Positions 8,106 to 18,643 are shown, numbered from the stretch's first letter. The stretch is 64,000 nucleotides of DNA from Streptomyces sp. AC1-42W (GCF_003248355.1 NZ_QKWY01000001.1:2190001-2254000); one strand, 5' to 3'. The notes: a model not told the origin generated them from the sequence alone. Made by a program: numbers and translations.

Positions 8106-10061
8106 CTACAGTCCCTTGGTCTTGATGGTGATGGTGCTGCCCTCGGGGGCCCGGTCGCCGCCCTTCACGGACTGGCTCGCGACCTTGTCGCTGAAGGAGA
8201 GGAAGCCCCGGTCGACCTCGACCTCGAAGCCCGCCGCCTCCAGCTCCTCGCTCGCGTCGTCCACGTTGTCGCCGACGACGTCCGGCACGTCGATCATGCG
8301 GGGGCCGGAGGACACCGTCAGCGTGATCGTGTCGCCCTCGGCCGCCACCGCGCCCTCGCCCGGCGACTGGTGCGCGATGTCCCCCGCCTCCTGCGGCGAG
8401 TGCACCCGGCCGGGCTTCACCTCCGCCTTGAGCCCCTCGTCGGCCAGCGCCTCCGTGGCGTCCTCGACGGAGAGCCCGGTGACGTCGGGGACGTCGACGG
8501 GGCTGCCCTTGGACACCACGATCGCGACCGCGGAGTCCGCGTGGCGCTCGGTGCCCGCCGCGGGCTTCGTGCGCACCACCTCGCCGGCCGCCACGTCCTC
8601 GCTGAACTCCTTGGTGACCATGCCGGGGAGCAGGCCCGCCTTCGTCAGCTTCCGCCTGGCGTCGGCGAGCGAGGCGCCCGCCACATCCGGCACCTCGACG
8701 ATCTCGGGCCCGCGCGAGACGACCAGCGAGACCCCGTCGTTGTGCCTGATCCGGGCGCCGGAATCGGGGTGGCTGCCGATCACCGTGCCCCGGGCGACGG
8801 TGTCGCTGAAGGCGCGCTCGACGCCCTTCAGCTCCAGCCCGGCGTCCGAGAGCCGCTTCCTGGCCGACTTCTCGGTCTGGCCCAGCAGCGAGGGGACCTT
8901 CGTGAACTGCCCGGAGTTGATGTACCAGACCCCGCCGCCGACGCCCAGCACCAGCAGCACCGCGAGGACCGCCGCGATCAGCCCGCGCCGGGGCCCGCCG
9001 CGCAGCCCGCCCCACAGCCCGCCCCGCCGGGGCGGCGGCGGCTGCTCCGGGGGCGGCATCTCCAGCCGACTGGTGTGGTGGGCGGTGCCCAGGTCCTGCG
9101 GCAGTACGCGCGGGATCACCGTCGTCCGGGCGTCGGTGCGCTCCACGTCCCCGCCGTCCGGCCCCGGCTGCCGCTCCTCCAGGGCGCGCGGCGGTACGGC
9201 GTCGAGCTGCTCGTCCGTGAGCGCGGCGCGCGCCCGGCGGGCCTCGGCGAGCAGCGCCACCGCGTCGAACGGGCGGGCCTCCGGATCGCGGGCGGTGGCG
9301 CCCGCCACCAGCGCGTCCAGCTCCGGCGCGAGACCGGGGACCGCGTCGGACGGCGGCGGCACGTCCTCGTGCAGATGCCGGTAGATGACCTGGGCGGGGG
9401 ACTCCCCGTCGCGCGGCTTGTCGCCGGTCAGCATCTCGTACAGCACGACCCCGCACGCGTACACGTCGGTGCGGGTGTCGGCCGCGCCGTGCTCGATCTG
9501 CTCGGGGGCGAGGTACGAGACGGTGCCGAGGATCGTGCCGGTGGTGCTGGTCACCGCGTCCACGGCCCGGACCAGGCCGAAGTCGGCGACCTTGACCCGG
9601 CCGTCGTCCCCGATCAGCACGTTCTCCGGCTTCATGTCGCGGTGCACGAAGCCCGCCCGGTGCGCCGCGCCGAGGGCGGCGAGCACCGACTCCAGGATGT
9701 CCAGCGCGGCCCTGGGCCGCAGCGCCCCGCGCTCGCTCAGCACATCGCGCAGCGTGCACCCGGCGACGTACTCCATCGCCAGGTAGACGTACTGACCCTG
9801 CGCGCCCTGGTCGAAGACCCCGACCACGTTGGGGTGGTCGAGACGCGCCACCGACTTGGCCTCGCGGATGAAGCGCTCGACGAACGAGGCGTCGGTCGCG
9901 AGGGCCGGATGCATCACCTTGAGGGCGAGCAGCCGGTCGAGCCGGGTGTCCATGGCCCGGTAGACCGTGGCCATGCCGCCCACGGCGATGCGGGCATCGA
10001 CGCGGTAGCGGCCGTCGAGCAGCTGCCCGACGAGGGGGTCCTGGAGGGTCGTATCCACCAT
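8106..10061 (-). CDS. PASTA-domain Ser/Thr protein kinase (PknB family)
   Basis: Membrane-anchored sensor kinase of 651 aa. The cytoplasmic kinase domain spans about 15-275, with a glycine loop near 26-32, catalytic K48, HRDMKPEN at 140-147, DFG at 160-162 and an activation loop with TSTTGT at 171-176. A Pro-rich juxtamembrane stretch is followed by one transmembrane helix (about 361-381) and four extracellular PASTA repeats (about 385-450, 453-518, 520-586, 588-650). PASTA domains bind muropeptides or lipid II, so the kinase probably links wall status to growth or germination control. S. coelicolor encodes three PASTA kinases, and this one looks like the SCO2110 orthologue. GTG start. The nfo gene follows directly. 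Confidence 0.95.
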   Translation of the reverse strand: MVDTTLQDPLVGQLLDGRYRVDARIAVGGMATVYRAMDTRLDRLLALKVMHPALATDASFVERFIREAKSVARLDHPNVVGVFDQGAQGQYVYLAMEYVAGCTLRDVLSERGALRPRAALDILESVLAALGAAHRAGFVHRDMKPENVLIGDDGRVKVADFGLVRAVDAVTSTTGTILGTVSYLAPEQIEHGAADTRTDVYACGVVLYEMLTGDKPRDGESPAQVIYRHLHEDVPPPSDAVPGLAPELDALVAGATARDPEARPFDAVALLAEARRARAALTDEQLDAVPPRALEERQPGPDGGDVERTDARTTVIPRVLPQDLGTAHHTSRLEMPPPEQPPPPRRGGLWGGLRGGPRRGLIAAVLAVLLVLGVGGGVWYINSGQFTKVPSLLGQTEKSARKRLSDAGLELKGVERAFSDTVARGTVIGSHPDSGARIRHNDGVSLVVSRGPEIVEVPDVAGASLADARRKLTKAGLLPGMVTKEFSEDVAAGEVVRTKPAAGTERHADSAVAIVVSKGSPVDVPDVTGLSVEDATEALADEGLKAEVKPGRVHSPQEAGDIAHQSPGEGAVAAEGDTITLTVSSGPRMIDVPDVVGDNVDDASEELEAAGFEVEVDRGFLSFSDKVASQSVKGGDRAPEGSTITIKTKGL

Positions 10062-10187
10062 GCGAGTCTACGAGCCGCCGCGGACAGGCCCGCCGCCGCG
10101 GAGCGAACCCGGCGCAGGACTGAAGCCGAGCCGTGACAGGGCCGGGGTGGACGGCGGCCCGGACCGGGCCCCCGCCGCGTCCCGGGA

Positions 10188-10985
<798 letters not shown>

Positions 10986-11204
10986 TCAGCCTCCCTGGAC
11001 TGCGGTCAGGACCTCGACCCGGTCGCCGTCGCCGAGCACGGCGGCCGGCCATTCGCCGCGCGGCACGACCGTCTCGTTGAGCGCGGCGGCCACCCCGCGC
11101 GGCGCGTCGGTCAGCGTGGCGACGAGGGTGTCCAGGGTGGTCCCGGCGGCGACGACGGCCGGTGCGCCGTTGACGGACACGGTGAGCGGGGACGGCGCGG
11201 TCAT
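10986..11204 (-). CDS. thiS: Sulfur carrier protein ThiS
   Basis: 72-aa ubiquitin-like sulfur carrier ending in the required Gly-Gly (AVQGG), which is adenylated and thiocarboxylated before donating sulfur to ThiG. The ATG overlaps the thiO stop region by 4 bases (ATGA), so it is translationally coupled, and thiG begins 3 bases after its stop. Confidence 0.95.
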   Translation of the reverse strand: MTAPSPLTVSVNGAPAVVAAGTTLDTLVATLTDAPRGVAAALNETVVPRGEWPAAVLGDGDRVEVLTAVQGG

Positions 11205-12400
11205 ACGGGCTGCTCCTGGGGTGCGGGGGTGGACGCCGGGGCGGGCGCGGGGAGCGCCGGGAACCGGCCGGGGGAGAAGGGGAGGGCCGCATCGGGCAGC
11301 GCGCCGTCCGCCAGCAGCGCGGCCATGGCGTCCCCGGTGACCGGGGTGAGCAGCACGCCGTTGCGGTGGTGGCCGGTGGCCAGATGGAGGCCGGGCAGCG
11401 CGGTCGGGCCGAGCAGCGGGGCGTTGTCGGGGGACGCGGGGCGCAGCCCGGCGCGGGTCTCGGTGAGCGGCAGCTCGGTGATGCCGGGCACCAGCTCGTG
11501 GGCGTCGCGCAGGAGCTCGTAGACCCCGCCCGCCGTGACGGTGGTGTCCCAGCCCATCTCCTCGGTGGTGGCGCCGACGACCAGCTCGCCGTTCTCGCGC
11601 GGTACGAGATAGACGTGGCTGCCCCGGACCACCGCCCGCACGGTGCGCGAGAGGAAGGGGGCGTAGGCCCGGGGCACGGTCAGCCGCAGGACCTGGCCCT
11701 TGACCGGACGGACCGGCGGCAGGACGTGGGCGGGCACCCCGGCGAGCCGGCCGCTGAGGCTGCCCGCCGCGAGCACCACCTGGTCGGCGGCCAGCTCAGT
11801 GCCGTCGTCGAGGACGGCCCCGGTGGCCCGGTCGGCGACCGCGGTGAGGCGGTCGGCCCGGTGGCGGTGGAAGACCACCCCGGCGCGTTCGCAGGCGGTC
11901 AGCAGCGCGGCGGCCAGCCGGCGCGGATCGACCTGGTGGTCGCCGTCCGCCCGCAGCCCGCCGCGTACGCCCGGCGCGAGCATCGGCTCCAGACGGCGGC
12001 ACTCGCGTCCGGTCAGCCACTCCGACGCGAGGCCCGAGCGGCGTTGCAGCTCGTGGAGTTCGCGCAGATGGGCGCGGTCGTCGGCGTCCAGCGCGACGGC
12101 CAGGGTGCCGCAGGCCCGGAAGCCGATGTCCTGCCCGCTCGCCTCCTCCAGCTCGGCGGTGAACGACGGATAGCGCCGGGTGGAGGCGAGGTTGAGCCCG
12201 AGGAGGGTCTCCTCGCCGTAGTGCAGTTCGGTGACGGCGGCCAGCATCCCGGCCGCGACCCGCGCCGCCCCGCCGCCCGGCTCCGGATCGGCGAGCGCGG
12301 TGGACAGACCGCGCTGCGCGGCCCGCCAGGCGGTCACCAGGCCGATGATGCCGCCCCCGATGACGAGGACGTCGGACCCTTCGGTGCGATGGATGCGCAT
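11201..12400 (-). CDS. thiO: Glycine oxidase ThiO
   Basis: FAD enzyme (399 aa) that oxidises glycine to the imine used by ThiG. An N-terminal dinucleotide-binding motif (VIGGGIIGLVTAWRAA) begins at about residue 12; a DAO-family fold follows, with VPRENGELVVGATTEEMGWD and the C-terminal FAD segment TGHHRNGVLLTPVTGD. The Pro/Ala-rich last 30 residues are not part of the domain. First gene of the thiOSG operon; the TPP riboswitch lies immediately upstream. Confidence 0.95.
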   Translation of the reverse strand: MRIHRTEGSDVLVIGGGIIGLVTAWRAAQRGLSTALADPEPGGGAARVAAGMLAAVTELHYGEETLLGLNLASTRRYPSFTAELEEASGQDIGFRACGTLAVALDADDRAHLRELHELQRRSGLASEWLTGRECRRLEPMLAPGVRGGLRADGDHQVDPRRLAAALLTACERAGVVFHRHRADRLTAVADRATGAVLDDGTELAADQVVLAAGSLSGRLAGVPAHVLPPVRPVKGQVLRLTVPRAYAPFLSRTVRAVVRGSHVYLVPRENGELVVGATTEEMGWDTTVTAGGVYELLRDAHELVPGITELPLTETRAGLRPASPDNAPLLGPTALPGLHLATGHHRNGVLLTPVTGDAMAALLADGALPDAALPFSPGRFPALPAPAPASTPAPQEQPV

Positions 12401-12411
12401 GGGCGTCCAGC

Positions 12412-12501
12412 CCCTCCCTTCGCCGGCATGACCCGGATCAGGTTCGTACGGTCGGAGGCCGCCAGCCTCCCTCTCAGCCCGGTGCGTCCGGGCTCCCGCG
12501 A
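12412..12501 (-). ncRNA. TPP riboswitch (THI element)
   Basis: On the minus strand the sequence carries CTGAGAGGGAGG, a variable arm, and ACCTGATCCGGGTCATGCC followed by GGCGAAGGGAGG, which are the conserved thi-box segments. The closing P1 helix pairs GGAGCCCGG-type sequence with the 3' part. It lies 12 bases before the thiO start and overlaps its RBS region, which suggests control of translation initiation of thiOSG by thiamine pyrophosphate. Confidence 0.95.
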
Positions 12502-12650
12502 GTCTTGTACGCCGCCAGCCTAGACCCAGCCGCCCGGAGCGGGTAGGGAGGGCGGCGGCCGCGCAGCCCCTGTCCTGACGGCCCGTCAGGTGACGGGCGC
12601 TCCAGGGACGGTCCAGCGGATCGAGGGCGGACAGGTCCTAAGCTGAACAG

Positions 12651-13901
12651 GTGAGCGAGCAGCAGCGGGCAGCACAGACGGAACGCCGGGTCGTCGTCGC
12701 GGGCGCGGGCATGGCGGGTGTCCAGACCGCCGTCGCCCTGCGCGAACAGGGCTTCACCGGCCCCGTCACCCTGATCGGCGCCGAACCCCACCAGCCCTAC
12801 GACCGGCCCCCGCTGTCCAAGGCCGTGCTCCTGGGCAAGGCCGAGGAATCCGCCTTCGACATCGACTTCGAGGGCCTGGACATCACCCTGCGGCTGGGCT
12901 GCGAGGTCACCGGGGTGCGCGCGGCGGACCACGAACTCGACACCTCGGCGGGCCCGGTCCCCTACGACGTCCTGGTCCTCGCCACCGGCGCCGAACCCGT
13001 CGCCCTGCCCGGCTCCGGCGGCGTGCCCGGTGTCCATCTGCTGCGCACCCTCGACGACGCGGCCCGGCTGCGGCCCGTCCTCGAAGAGGGCCACCCCGTC
13101 GTGGTCGTCGGCGCCGGCTGGATCGGCGCCGAGTTCGCCACCGCCGCCCGCGCCGCCGGCTGCGAGGTCACCGTCGTCGAGGCGGCGGACCGCCCGCTGG
13201 CCGGCGCCCTGCCCGCCGAGGTCACGGCCCCGATGGCCCGCTGGTACGAGGAGAGCGGCGCCCGGCTCCTCACCGGCGCCCGCGTCGCCCGCGTCGAGCC
13301 CGGCGCCGTGGTCCTCGCGGACGGGCGCACCCTGCCCGCCGAGGCGGTCGTCGTCGGCATCGGCGCCCGCCCCGCCACCGGCTGGCTGGCCGGCTCCGGC
13401 ATCGCCCTCGGACCCGAGGGCTCGGTGACCGCCGACGCGACGCTGCGCACTTCGCTGCCCGACGTCTACGCGGTCGGCGACTGCGCCTCCTTCCCCTCCG
13501 CCCGCTACGGCACCCGACTGGTCGTCCACCACTGGGACAACGCCCTCCAGGGCCCCAGGACCGCCGCCGCCCACATCGCGGTCGGCGACGCGGCGGACGT
13601 CCCGCCCTACGACCCCGTCCCCTACTTCTGGTCCGAGCAGTTCGACCGCTTCGTGCAGTACGCCGGGCACCACGCGGACGCCGACACGCTGCTGTGGCGC
13701 GGCGACCCGGCCGAGCCCGCCTGGTCGGTGTGCTGGCTGCGCGACGGCGTCCTGGTCGCGCTGCTCGCGGTCGGCCGCCCGCGCGACCTGGCGCAGGGGC
13801 GGCGGCTCATCGAGGCGGGGGCCCGGATCGACGCGGACCTGGCGGCGGACCCCTCCGTGGCGCTGAAGGTCGCGGCCCTGCGCCAGGGGCCGCGCCCCTG
13901 A
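12651..13901 (+). CDS. NAD(P)/FAD-dependent ferredoxin reductase-like oxidoreductase
   Basis: 416-aa pyridine nucleotide-disulphide-type reductase without a redox-active disulphide. The FAD motif VVVAGAGMAGVQTAVALREQG is at about 13-33, YDRPPLSKAVL is the ferredoxin/rubredoxin reductase hallmark, the NAD(P) motif VVVVGAGWIGAEFATAARAAG is at about 146-166, and DVYAVGDCASFP is the second FAD contact. It probably reduces a ferredoxin or other electron carrier; no partner gene lies beside it. GTG start. Divergent from thiO, with the riboswitch in between. Confidence 0.9.
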   Translation: MSEQQRAAQTERRVVVAGAGMAGVQTAVALREQGFTGPVTLIGAEPHQPYDRPPLSKAVLLGKAEESAFDIDFEGLDITLRLGCEVTGVRAADHELDTSAGPVPYDVLVLATGAEPVALPGSGGVPGVHLLRTLDDAARLRPVLEEGHPVVVVGAGWIGAEFATAARAAGCEVTVVEAADRPLAGALPAEVTAPMARWYEESGARLLTGARVARVEPGAVVLADGRTLPAEAVVVGIGARPATGWLAGSGIALGPEGSVTADATLRTSLPDVYAVGDCASFPSARYGTRLVVHHWDNALQGPRTAAAHIAVGDAADVPPYDPVPYFWSEQFDRFVQYAGHHADADTLLWRGDPAEPAWSVCWLRDGVLVALLAVGRPRDLAQGRRLIEAGARIDADLAADPSVALKVAALRQGPRP

Positions 13902-13951
13902 AGGGCCGCGCCCGGGTTTCGGCTGTCGGTCCGGGATGGCAGGCTTGTCCC

Positions 13952-14317
13952 GTGACCGAGATTGACGCAAAGATCGATGCTCTCGTCCCTGCCTGGCTCC
14001 ACCTCCCCGACATCGCCGAGATGCTCGACATCGAGGTGACGCGTGTGCGGCAGCTGGTCAAGGAGGGCCAGCTCATCGCCGTACGCCGCGGGGAGAACCG
14101 AGCACTCCAGGTGCCGGCCGCCTTCATCGACGGCAGCAAGGTCGTCAAGGGCCTCTCCGGGACCCTGACGCTCCTCAAGGACGACGGCTTCTCCGACGAG
14201 GAGATGCTGGAATGGCTCTTCACCCCCGACCCGACCCTGCCCGGCACGCCCGCGCAGGCACTGAGTGAGAATCGCGGCACGGAGGTGAAGCGCCGCGCCC
14301 AGGCGCTCGCCGTCTGA
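13952..14317 (+). CDS. Rv2175c-type DNA-binding protein
   Basis: 121-aa protein with a winged-helix/excisionase-like HTH at about 15-50 ([24 protein letters not shown]) and a C-terminal helical domain around [11 protein letters not shown]. It matches the Mycobacterium tuberculosis Rv2175c family, a DNA-binding substrate of the PknL kinase in that organism. Whether the nearby PASTA kinase phosphorylates this one is only an inference. The GTG at 13952 has no strong RBS. A strong terminator follows. Confidence 0.85.
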   Translation: MTEIDAKIDALVPAWLHLPDIAEMLDIEVTRVRQLVKEGQLIAVRRGENRALQVPAAFIDGSKVVKGLSGTLTLLKDDGFSDEEMLEWLFTPDPTLPGTPAQALSENRGTEVKRRAQALAV

Positions 14318-14333
14318 CCGACCGCACCACCGC

Positions 14334-14376
14334 GGGGACGCGGACCGTGCCGCGCGAGCGGGCGGTCCGCGTCCCC
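14334..14376 (+). terminator. Terminator between the Rv2175c-like gene and thiE
   Basis: A perfect 14-bp stem (14334-14347 with 14363-14376) and a 15-base loop begin 16 bases past the stop. No T-tract follows. Confidence 0.75.
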
Positions 14377-14427
14377 GTGCCGCACCACCGAACCGCCGTC
14401 ACCGCCTTCCCCGGGGGGAACCGCACC

Positions 14428-15081
14428 ATGCCCACGCCTCGCGCGCAGCTGTCCGACGCCCGGCTCTACCTCTGCACGGACGCCCGCCGGCGCCAGGGCG
14501 ACCTGCCCGAGTTCCTCGACGCGGTGCTCGCCGGCGGGGTGGACATCGTCCAGCTGCGCGACAAGGGCATGGAGGCCGCCGAGGAGCTGGAACACCTCGC
14601 GGTCCTCGCCGACGCCTGCGCGCGGCACGGCAAGCTCCTCGCCGTCAACGACCGGGCCGACGTCGCCCACGCCATCGGCTCCGACGTGCTGCACCTGGGC
14701 CAGGGCGACCTGCCGGTGCCGGCTGCCCGCGCGATCATCGGCGCCGGGCCGGTCATCGGCCGCTCCACGCACGCCGAGGCCGAGGTGGACGCCGCCGTCG
14801 CCGAACCCGGCGTCGACTACTTCTGCACCGGCCCCTGCTGGCCCACCCCCACCAAGCCCGGCCGCCACGCCCCCGGACTCGACCTCGTGCGCTACGCCGC
14901 CTCGCTCGCCCCGGAGTGCCCCTGGTTCGCCATCGGGGGCATCGACGCGGACAACCTCGACCAGGTCCTGGACGCCGGGGCCCGCCGGATCGTCGTCGTA
15001 CGGGCCCTCACCGAGGCGTCCGATCCCGGCGCCGCCGCCGCTGAACTGGCCCGGAGGGTCCGCGAGCGCGCCGGAGCCTGA
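14428..15081 (+). CDS. thiE: Thiamine-phosphate synthase ThiE
   Basis: Couples hydroxymethylpyrimidine diphosphate and thiazole phosphate to thiamine phosphate. 217 aa with [11 protein letters not shown], the pyrophosphate site [25 protein letters not shown], and the phosphate-binding FAIGGID segment. [12 protein letters not shown] replaces the usual TxTKxxxxPxG loop with the normal Thr/Lys retained. The ATG follows an RBS-like GGGGGGAA. It lies on the opposite strand from thiOSG and has no riboswitch of its own. Confidence 0.95.
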   Translation: MPTPRAQLSDARLYLCTDARRRQGDLPEFLDAVLAGGVDIVQLRDKGMEAAEELEHLAVLADACARHGKLLAVNDRADVAHAIGSDVLHLGQGDLPVPAARAIIGAGPVIGRSTHAEAEVDAAVAEPGVDYFCTGPCWPTPTKPGRHAPGLDLVRYAASLAPECPWFAIGGIDADNLDQVLDAGARRIVVVRALTEASDPGAAAAELARRVRERAGA

Positions 15082-15221
15082 CCGGGCGGGCCGGACGCGG
15101 AAGACGGCCGCCCGGAGCCGGCCCGGGAGACGGTTGGGACGAATCTGTCCGAAGCGTGGACAAGAATCAGTCAAATCCGGCAAAAGGTCCCGGTTTGGTT
15201 GGGGGTCCGCTCCACCCTGGT

Positions 15222-15227
15222 TAACCT
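15222..15227 (+). promoter_or_regulatory. -10 element of the metF promoter (leaderless)
   Basis: TAACCT ends 6 bases before the metF ATG and there is no Shine-Dalgarno, so the mRNA probably starts at the ATG. The AT-rich stretch around 15155-15185 may hold the upstream contacts. Confidence 0.45.
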
Positions 15228-15233
15228 GCCCGT

Positions 15234-16151
15234 ATGGCCCTTGGCACACCTTCCACCAGGACAGATCGCGCGCGCACCGTGCGTGAGATGCTCGCGACCG
15301 GTACGACCTCGTACTCCTTCGAGTTCTGGGCGCCCAAGACCGAGAAGGGCGAGCGCAACCTGTGGAACGCGCTGCGCCGGGTCGAGGCCGTCCGCCCGAG
15401 CTTCGTCTCCGTCACGTACGGAGCCGGCGGCTCCACCCGCGCCGGCACGGTGAAGGCCACCCAGGACATCGCCGCCGAGTCCACGCTCACCCCCGTCGCC
15501 CACCTCACGGCGGTCAACCACTCCATCGCCGAACTGCGCAACATGGTCGGCCAGTACGCCGACGCCGGCATCCGCAACATCCTCGCCGTGCGCGGCGACC
15601 CGCCGGGCGACCCGATGGGCACCTGGGTCGAGCACCCGCAGGGCGTGAAGTACGCGGCGGACCTGGTCCGGCTGATCAAGGAAGCCGGCGACTTCTGCGT
15701 GGGCGTCGCCGCGTTCCCCGAACGGCACCCCCGCTCCACCGACTGGGACACCGACACCCGGCACTTCGTGGACAAGTGCCGCGCGGGCGCCGACTACGCG
15801 ATCACCCAGATGTTCTTCGACCCGGAGGCGTATCTCCGGATGCGTGACCGGGTGGTCGCCGCCGGTTGCGACACGCCGATCATTCCCGAGGTCATGCCCG
15901 TCACCAGCGTCCGGCAACTGGAGCGGTTCCCCCAGCTCAGCAACGCGACCATGCCCGCGGAGCTGAAAGAGCGCATCCTCGCAGTCAAGGACGACGCCGC
16001 CGCTGTACGCTCCATTGGCATCGACTTCGCAACGCGGTTCTGCGCGAAGCTGCTCTCCGAGGGTGTGCCCGGACTGCACTTCATCACGCTGAACAACTCG
16101 ACTGCGACGCTCGAGATCTACGAGAATCTCGGACTGCACAAGCAGTCGTGA
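15234..16151 (+). CDS. metF: Methylenetetrahydrofolate reductase
   Basis: FAD enzyme (305 aa) that reduces 5,10-methylene-THF to 5-methyl-THF, the methyl donor for methionine synthesis. The TIM barrel is recognisable from [15 protein letters not shown] (catalytic Glu), [35 protein letters not shown] and [11 protein letters not shown]. The length is typical of bacterial MetF. The start is the ATG at 15234, apparently leaderless. The next gene starts 50 bases downstream. Confidence 0.96.
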   Translation: MALGTPSTRTDRARTVREMLATGTTSYSFEFWAPKTEKGERNLWNALRRVEAVRPSFVSVTYGAGGSTRAGTVKATQDIAAESTLTPVAHLTAVNHSIAELRNMVGQYADAGIRNILAVRGDPPGDPMGTWVEHPQGVKYAADLVRLIKEAGDFCVGVAAFPERHPRSTDWDTDTRHFVDKCRAGADYAITQMFFDPEAYLRMRDRVVAAGCDTPIIPEVMPVTSVRQLERFPQLSNATMPAELKERILAVKDDAAAVRSIGIDFATRFCAKLLSEGVPGLHFITLNNSTATLEIYENLGLHKQS

Positions 16152-16201
16152 CCGGCCGTACCCGCCACCATCCGGGGCGGTGGCCGTAGAAGGGGGCGGG
16201 C

Positions 16202-17059
16202 ATGGGCTGGACGGTCCTCTACATCGCGTTCGGTGTCGTCGCGCTGTGGCTGCTCGGCGAGGTACTGCTGCAGTACAAGGCGCGGCTGCGCTGGCGGCTC
16301 CTCGCCTTCACCGGCTTCCTCTGCGTCGTCATCGGCGTCCTGATGCCGTCCGTGCCCGTCATCGCCCTCGGCGCGATCGCCTTCGCCACCGGCCAGACCT
16401 ATGTGACGCTCTCCTTCCGCAAGGGCTTCTCCACCGGCTGGGCCATCGGGGGCAAGCCCGGCGAGAGCCGCCGCCGGCGCGGCGGCGGCGCCGCCCGCAA
16501 GCCCACGCTGGAGGTCTCCGGCCTGGAGGTGGAGTACGAGGGCGCCGCCCCGGACGCCCCGCCCGTCCCCGCCGCCCCGCCGCACACCCCCGCCGCGGTC
16601 TACGAGACCGAGCCGATGCCCGAGGACACCGGCCAGTACGGCGTCTACGGCGACCCCGCCCCCCAGCGCTCCGGCCCGGAAACCCCGGACGCGCAGGGCT
16701 ACGACGCCTACGCCCCCTACACCGACTTCCCGGCCCGGCCCGCCCAGGACCAGGACCCGTACGCCGGAGCCGGTCAGTACGACTACGGCACCGACCCGCA
16801 GAGCTACGCCGCCTACTCCGACCCGTACATCGGCACCACCGCGAGCACCCCGCAGTACGGCGCGTACGACGGCTACGGCGGCACCCCGCAGTACGACCCG
16901 TACGCACAGCCCGACGTCTACGGGTCCGACACCCCGCCCGGCGGCGTCTGGGTGCCGCAGCAGCGCGAGAGCGAGCAGTACCCGCAGCAGCCCGCCGGCG
17001 GGCCGGCCCCGTACCCCGACGGCTACGACACCGGCCACGACGGCCAGTACCGCTACTGA
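16202..17059 (+). CDS. Membrane protein with Tyr/Pro-rich cytoplasmic tail
   Basis: 285-aa protein of unknown function. The first 90 residues hold two or three hydrophobic helices (about 3-23, 33-55, 58-72) separated by a basic loop QYKARLRWR, followed by an Arg/Gly patch. The rest, about 110-285, is a low-complexity tail rich in Tyr, Asp, Pro, Gln and Gly, with repeated YDAY/QYGAYD/QYDPYAQ-like units. Such a tail is probably disordered and could mediate protein-protein contacts at the membrane. The ATG follows AGGGGGCGGGC. No co-transcribed partner is evident; the next gene is convergent. Confidence 0.8.
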   Translation: MGWTVLYIAFGVVALWLLGEVLLQYKARLRWRLLAFTGFLCVVIGVLMPSVPVIALGAIAFATGQTYVTLSFRKGFSTGWAIGGKPGESRRRRGGGAARKPTLEVSGLEVEYEGAAPDAPPVPAAPPHTPAAVYETEPMPEDTGQYGVYGDPAPQRSGPETPDAQGYDAYAPYTDFPARPAQDQDPYAGAGQYDYGTDPQSYAAYSDPYIGTTASTPQYGAYDGYGGTPQYDPYAQPDVYGSDTPPGGVWVPQQRESEQYPQQPAGGPAPYPDGYDTGHDGQYRY

Positions 17060-17084
17060 CCGGGCGCCCCGCCCCGCGCCGGGC

Positions 17085-18605
17085 TCACCGCGAGCCCCGG
17101 AAGCCGTCCCCCTCCACCACGGTCCCGGCGACCAGCGCCCCCGACATGCCGGCGTGCGCGAGTCCGCCGCCCGGATGCGACCAGCCGCCCGCCAGCAACA
17201 GCCCCGGCAGCCCGGTCCGGTTGGCCGGATGCAGGAACGCGCCCCCGGCCCCCGCCAGCGCAGGCGGCGGCACCGCGCCGCCCTCGGCCCCCGTGTCCGC
17301 CGCGGTCTCGGCGGGCGTCCGCACCCGCGTCCGCAGCACCCGGTCCCCGAGCCCCGGCACGGCCGCCTCCGCCACCGAGACCAGCGTCCGCGCGAACCGC
17401 GTCCGCAGCTCCCCGTCCGTCCAGTCCACCGGGCCGTGCGGCGCCACCGTCGCCGTCAGCGTCACCGCCTCGTGGTCCGCGTCCGGCCGGGTCGCCGGGT
17501 CGTCCGGACGCAGCACGGTCACCGTGGGGTGCGCGGCGACCCGGCCCCCGAACACCGCCGCGCGCTCGGCCGCCCCGTCCGCCGGATGCACCACGGTCCG
17601 GTGCGCGGCGTCCGCCGGCCGGGCACCGCGCAGCGACAGCAGCACCATGAACCGGCCGCTCGCCCCGGACCCGGCCGCCGCCCCCGGACGCACTGTCACC
17701 TCACCGTCCGCCCACAGCTCCCGGCCGGGCAGCAGCCCCGGCCACGGCCGCGCCCCCAGCACCACGTGCGCCGCCTCCGCGACCGTGCCGTCCGCCAGCT
17801 CCACACCCGCCGCGCGGCCGTCCGCCACCACGACACGGACCACCCCGGCCCCGAAGACGAACTCCACCTTCCGGGCCAGGCAGCGCTCGTACACCGCCCG
17901 CGCCAGCTCCCGCATGCCGCCCATGACGTACCAGCTGCCGAACGTCTCCTCCATGTACGGCAGCAGCGCCGCGCCCGCCGGGGCGTGCAGCGGATCGAGC
18001 CCGTACGCCAGCGCACAGCCGTCGAGCAGCGCCGCCAGCCGGGGATCGGCCAGCTCCCAGGCACCCGTCTGCGCCACCGTCGTCGCCCGCCGCGCCGGAC
18101 GCAGCAGCCGCCGGCGCTCCTCGGCCGGATACGGATCACGGCCCAGCACCTGCCAGTCGGGGCGCAGCGGCTCCTCCAGGAGCGGCCGCCGCGAGCGGTC
18201 CCAGGACTCCCGGGCCCGGTCCAGGAAGGCACCCCACCTCGCGCCCGCGCCCCCGCCCAGCGCCGCGTCCAGGGCGGCGACGGTCCCGGCGCGCGAGGCG
18301 TTCGGCAGGCGGACATCGGTGCCGTCCGCGAAGAGATGACGGCTCGCCGGGTCCACCTGGGTCAGCGTCACGCACCGCTCCAGCGGCTCCTTGCCGGTCT
18401 TCACGAACAGGTCCCGGTAGACCGCGGGCAGATGCAGCAGCCCGGGGCCCGTGTCGAACGCGAACCCCTCCTCGGCATGCCGCCCGAGCGCACCGCCGTA
18501 GCCGCCGGACCGCTCGTACACCGTCACCCGGTGGCCTGCCACGGCCAGCCGGGCCGCCGCCGCCATCGCGCCCATCCCGGCGCCGATCACCGCAATTCGT
18601 GCCAT
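17085..18605 (-). CDS. FAD-dependent oxidoreductase, phytoene desaturase-like
   Basis: 506-aa flavoprotein of the CrtI/NAD(P)-binding Rossmann amine-oxidase-like group. The N terminus ARIAVIGAGMGAMAAAARLA is followed by HRVTVYERSGGYGG, the first FAD motif with the GG doublet, and FDTGPGLLHLP. The C-terminal LLLAGGWSHPGGGLAHAGMSG is the second FAD contact typical of carotenoid desaturases and related dehydrogenases. No other carotenoid genes are near, so the substrate is unknown. Start ATG at 18605; a longer upstream frame has no RBS. Confidence 0.85.
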   Translation of the reverse strand: MARIAVIGAGMGAMAAAARLAVAGHRVTVYERSGGYGGALGRHAEEGFAFDTGPGLLHLPAVYRDLFVKTGKEPLERCVTLTQVDPASRHLFADGTDVRLPNASRAGTVAALDAALGGGAGARWGAFLDRARESWDRSRRPLLEEPLRPDWQVLGRDPYPAEERRRLLRPARRATTVAQTGAWELADPRLAALLDGCALAYGLDPLHAPAGAALLPYMEETFGSWYVMGGMRELARAVYERCLARKVEFVFGAGVVRVVVADGRAAGVELADGTVAEAAHVVLGARPWPGLLPGRELWADGEVTVRPGAAAGSGASGRFMVLLSLRGARPADAAHRTVVHPADGAAERAAVFGGRVAAHPTVTVLRPDDPATRPDADHEAVTLTATVAPHGPVDWTDGELRTRFARTLVSVAEAAVPGLGDRVLRTRVRTPAETAADTGAEGGAVPPPALAGAGGAFLHPANRTGLPGLLLAGGWSHPGGGLAHAGMSGALVAGTVVEGDGFRGSR

Positions 18606-18643
18606 GCAGGCGACCCTAACGGCCGCCCCGGCAGGCCCGGCCG

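Noticed and set aside
15157..15170. DnaA box upstream of metF
   Set aside because: CGTGGACAA has one mismatch to the consensus and stands alone, so it is likely chance.
17085..18605. Carotenoid biosynthesis locus
   Set aside because: The flavoprotein is phytoene desaturase-like, but no crtB, crtE or cyclase gene is nearby.
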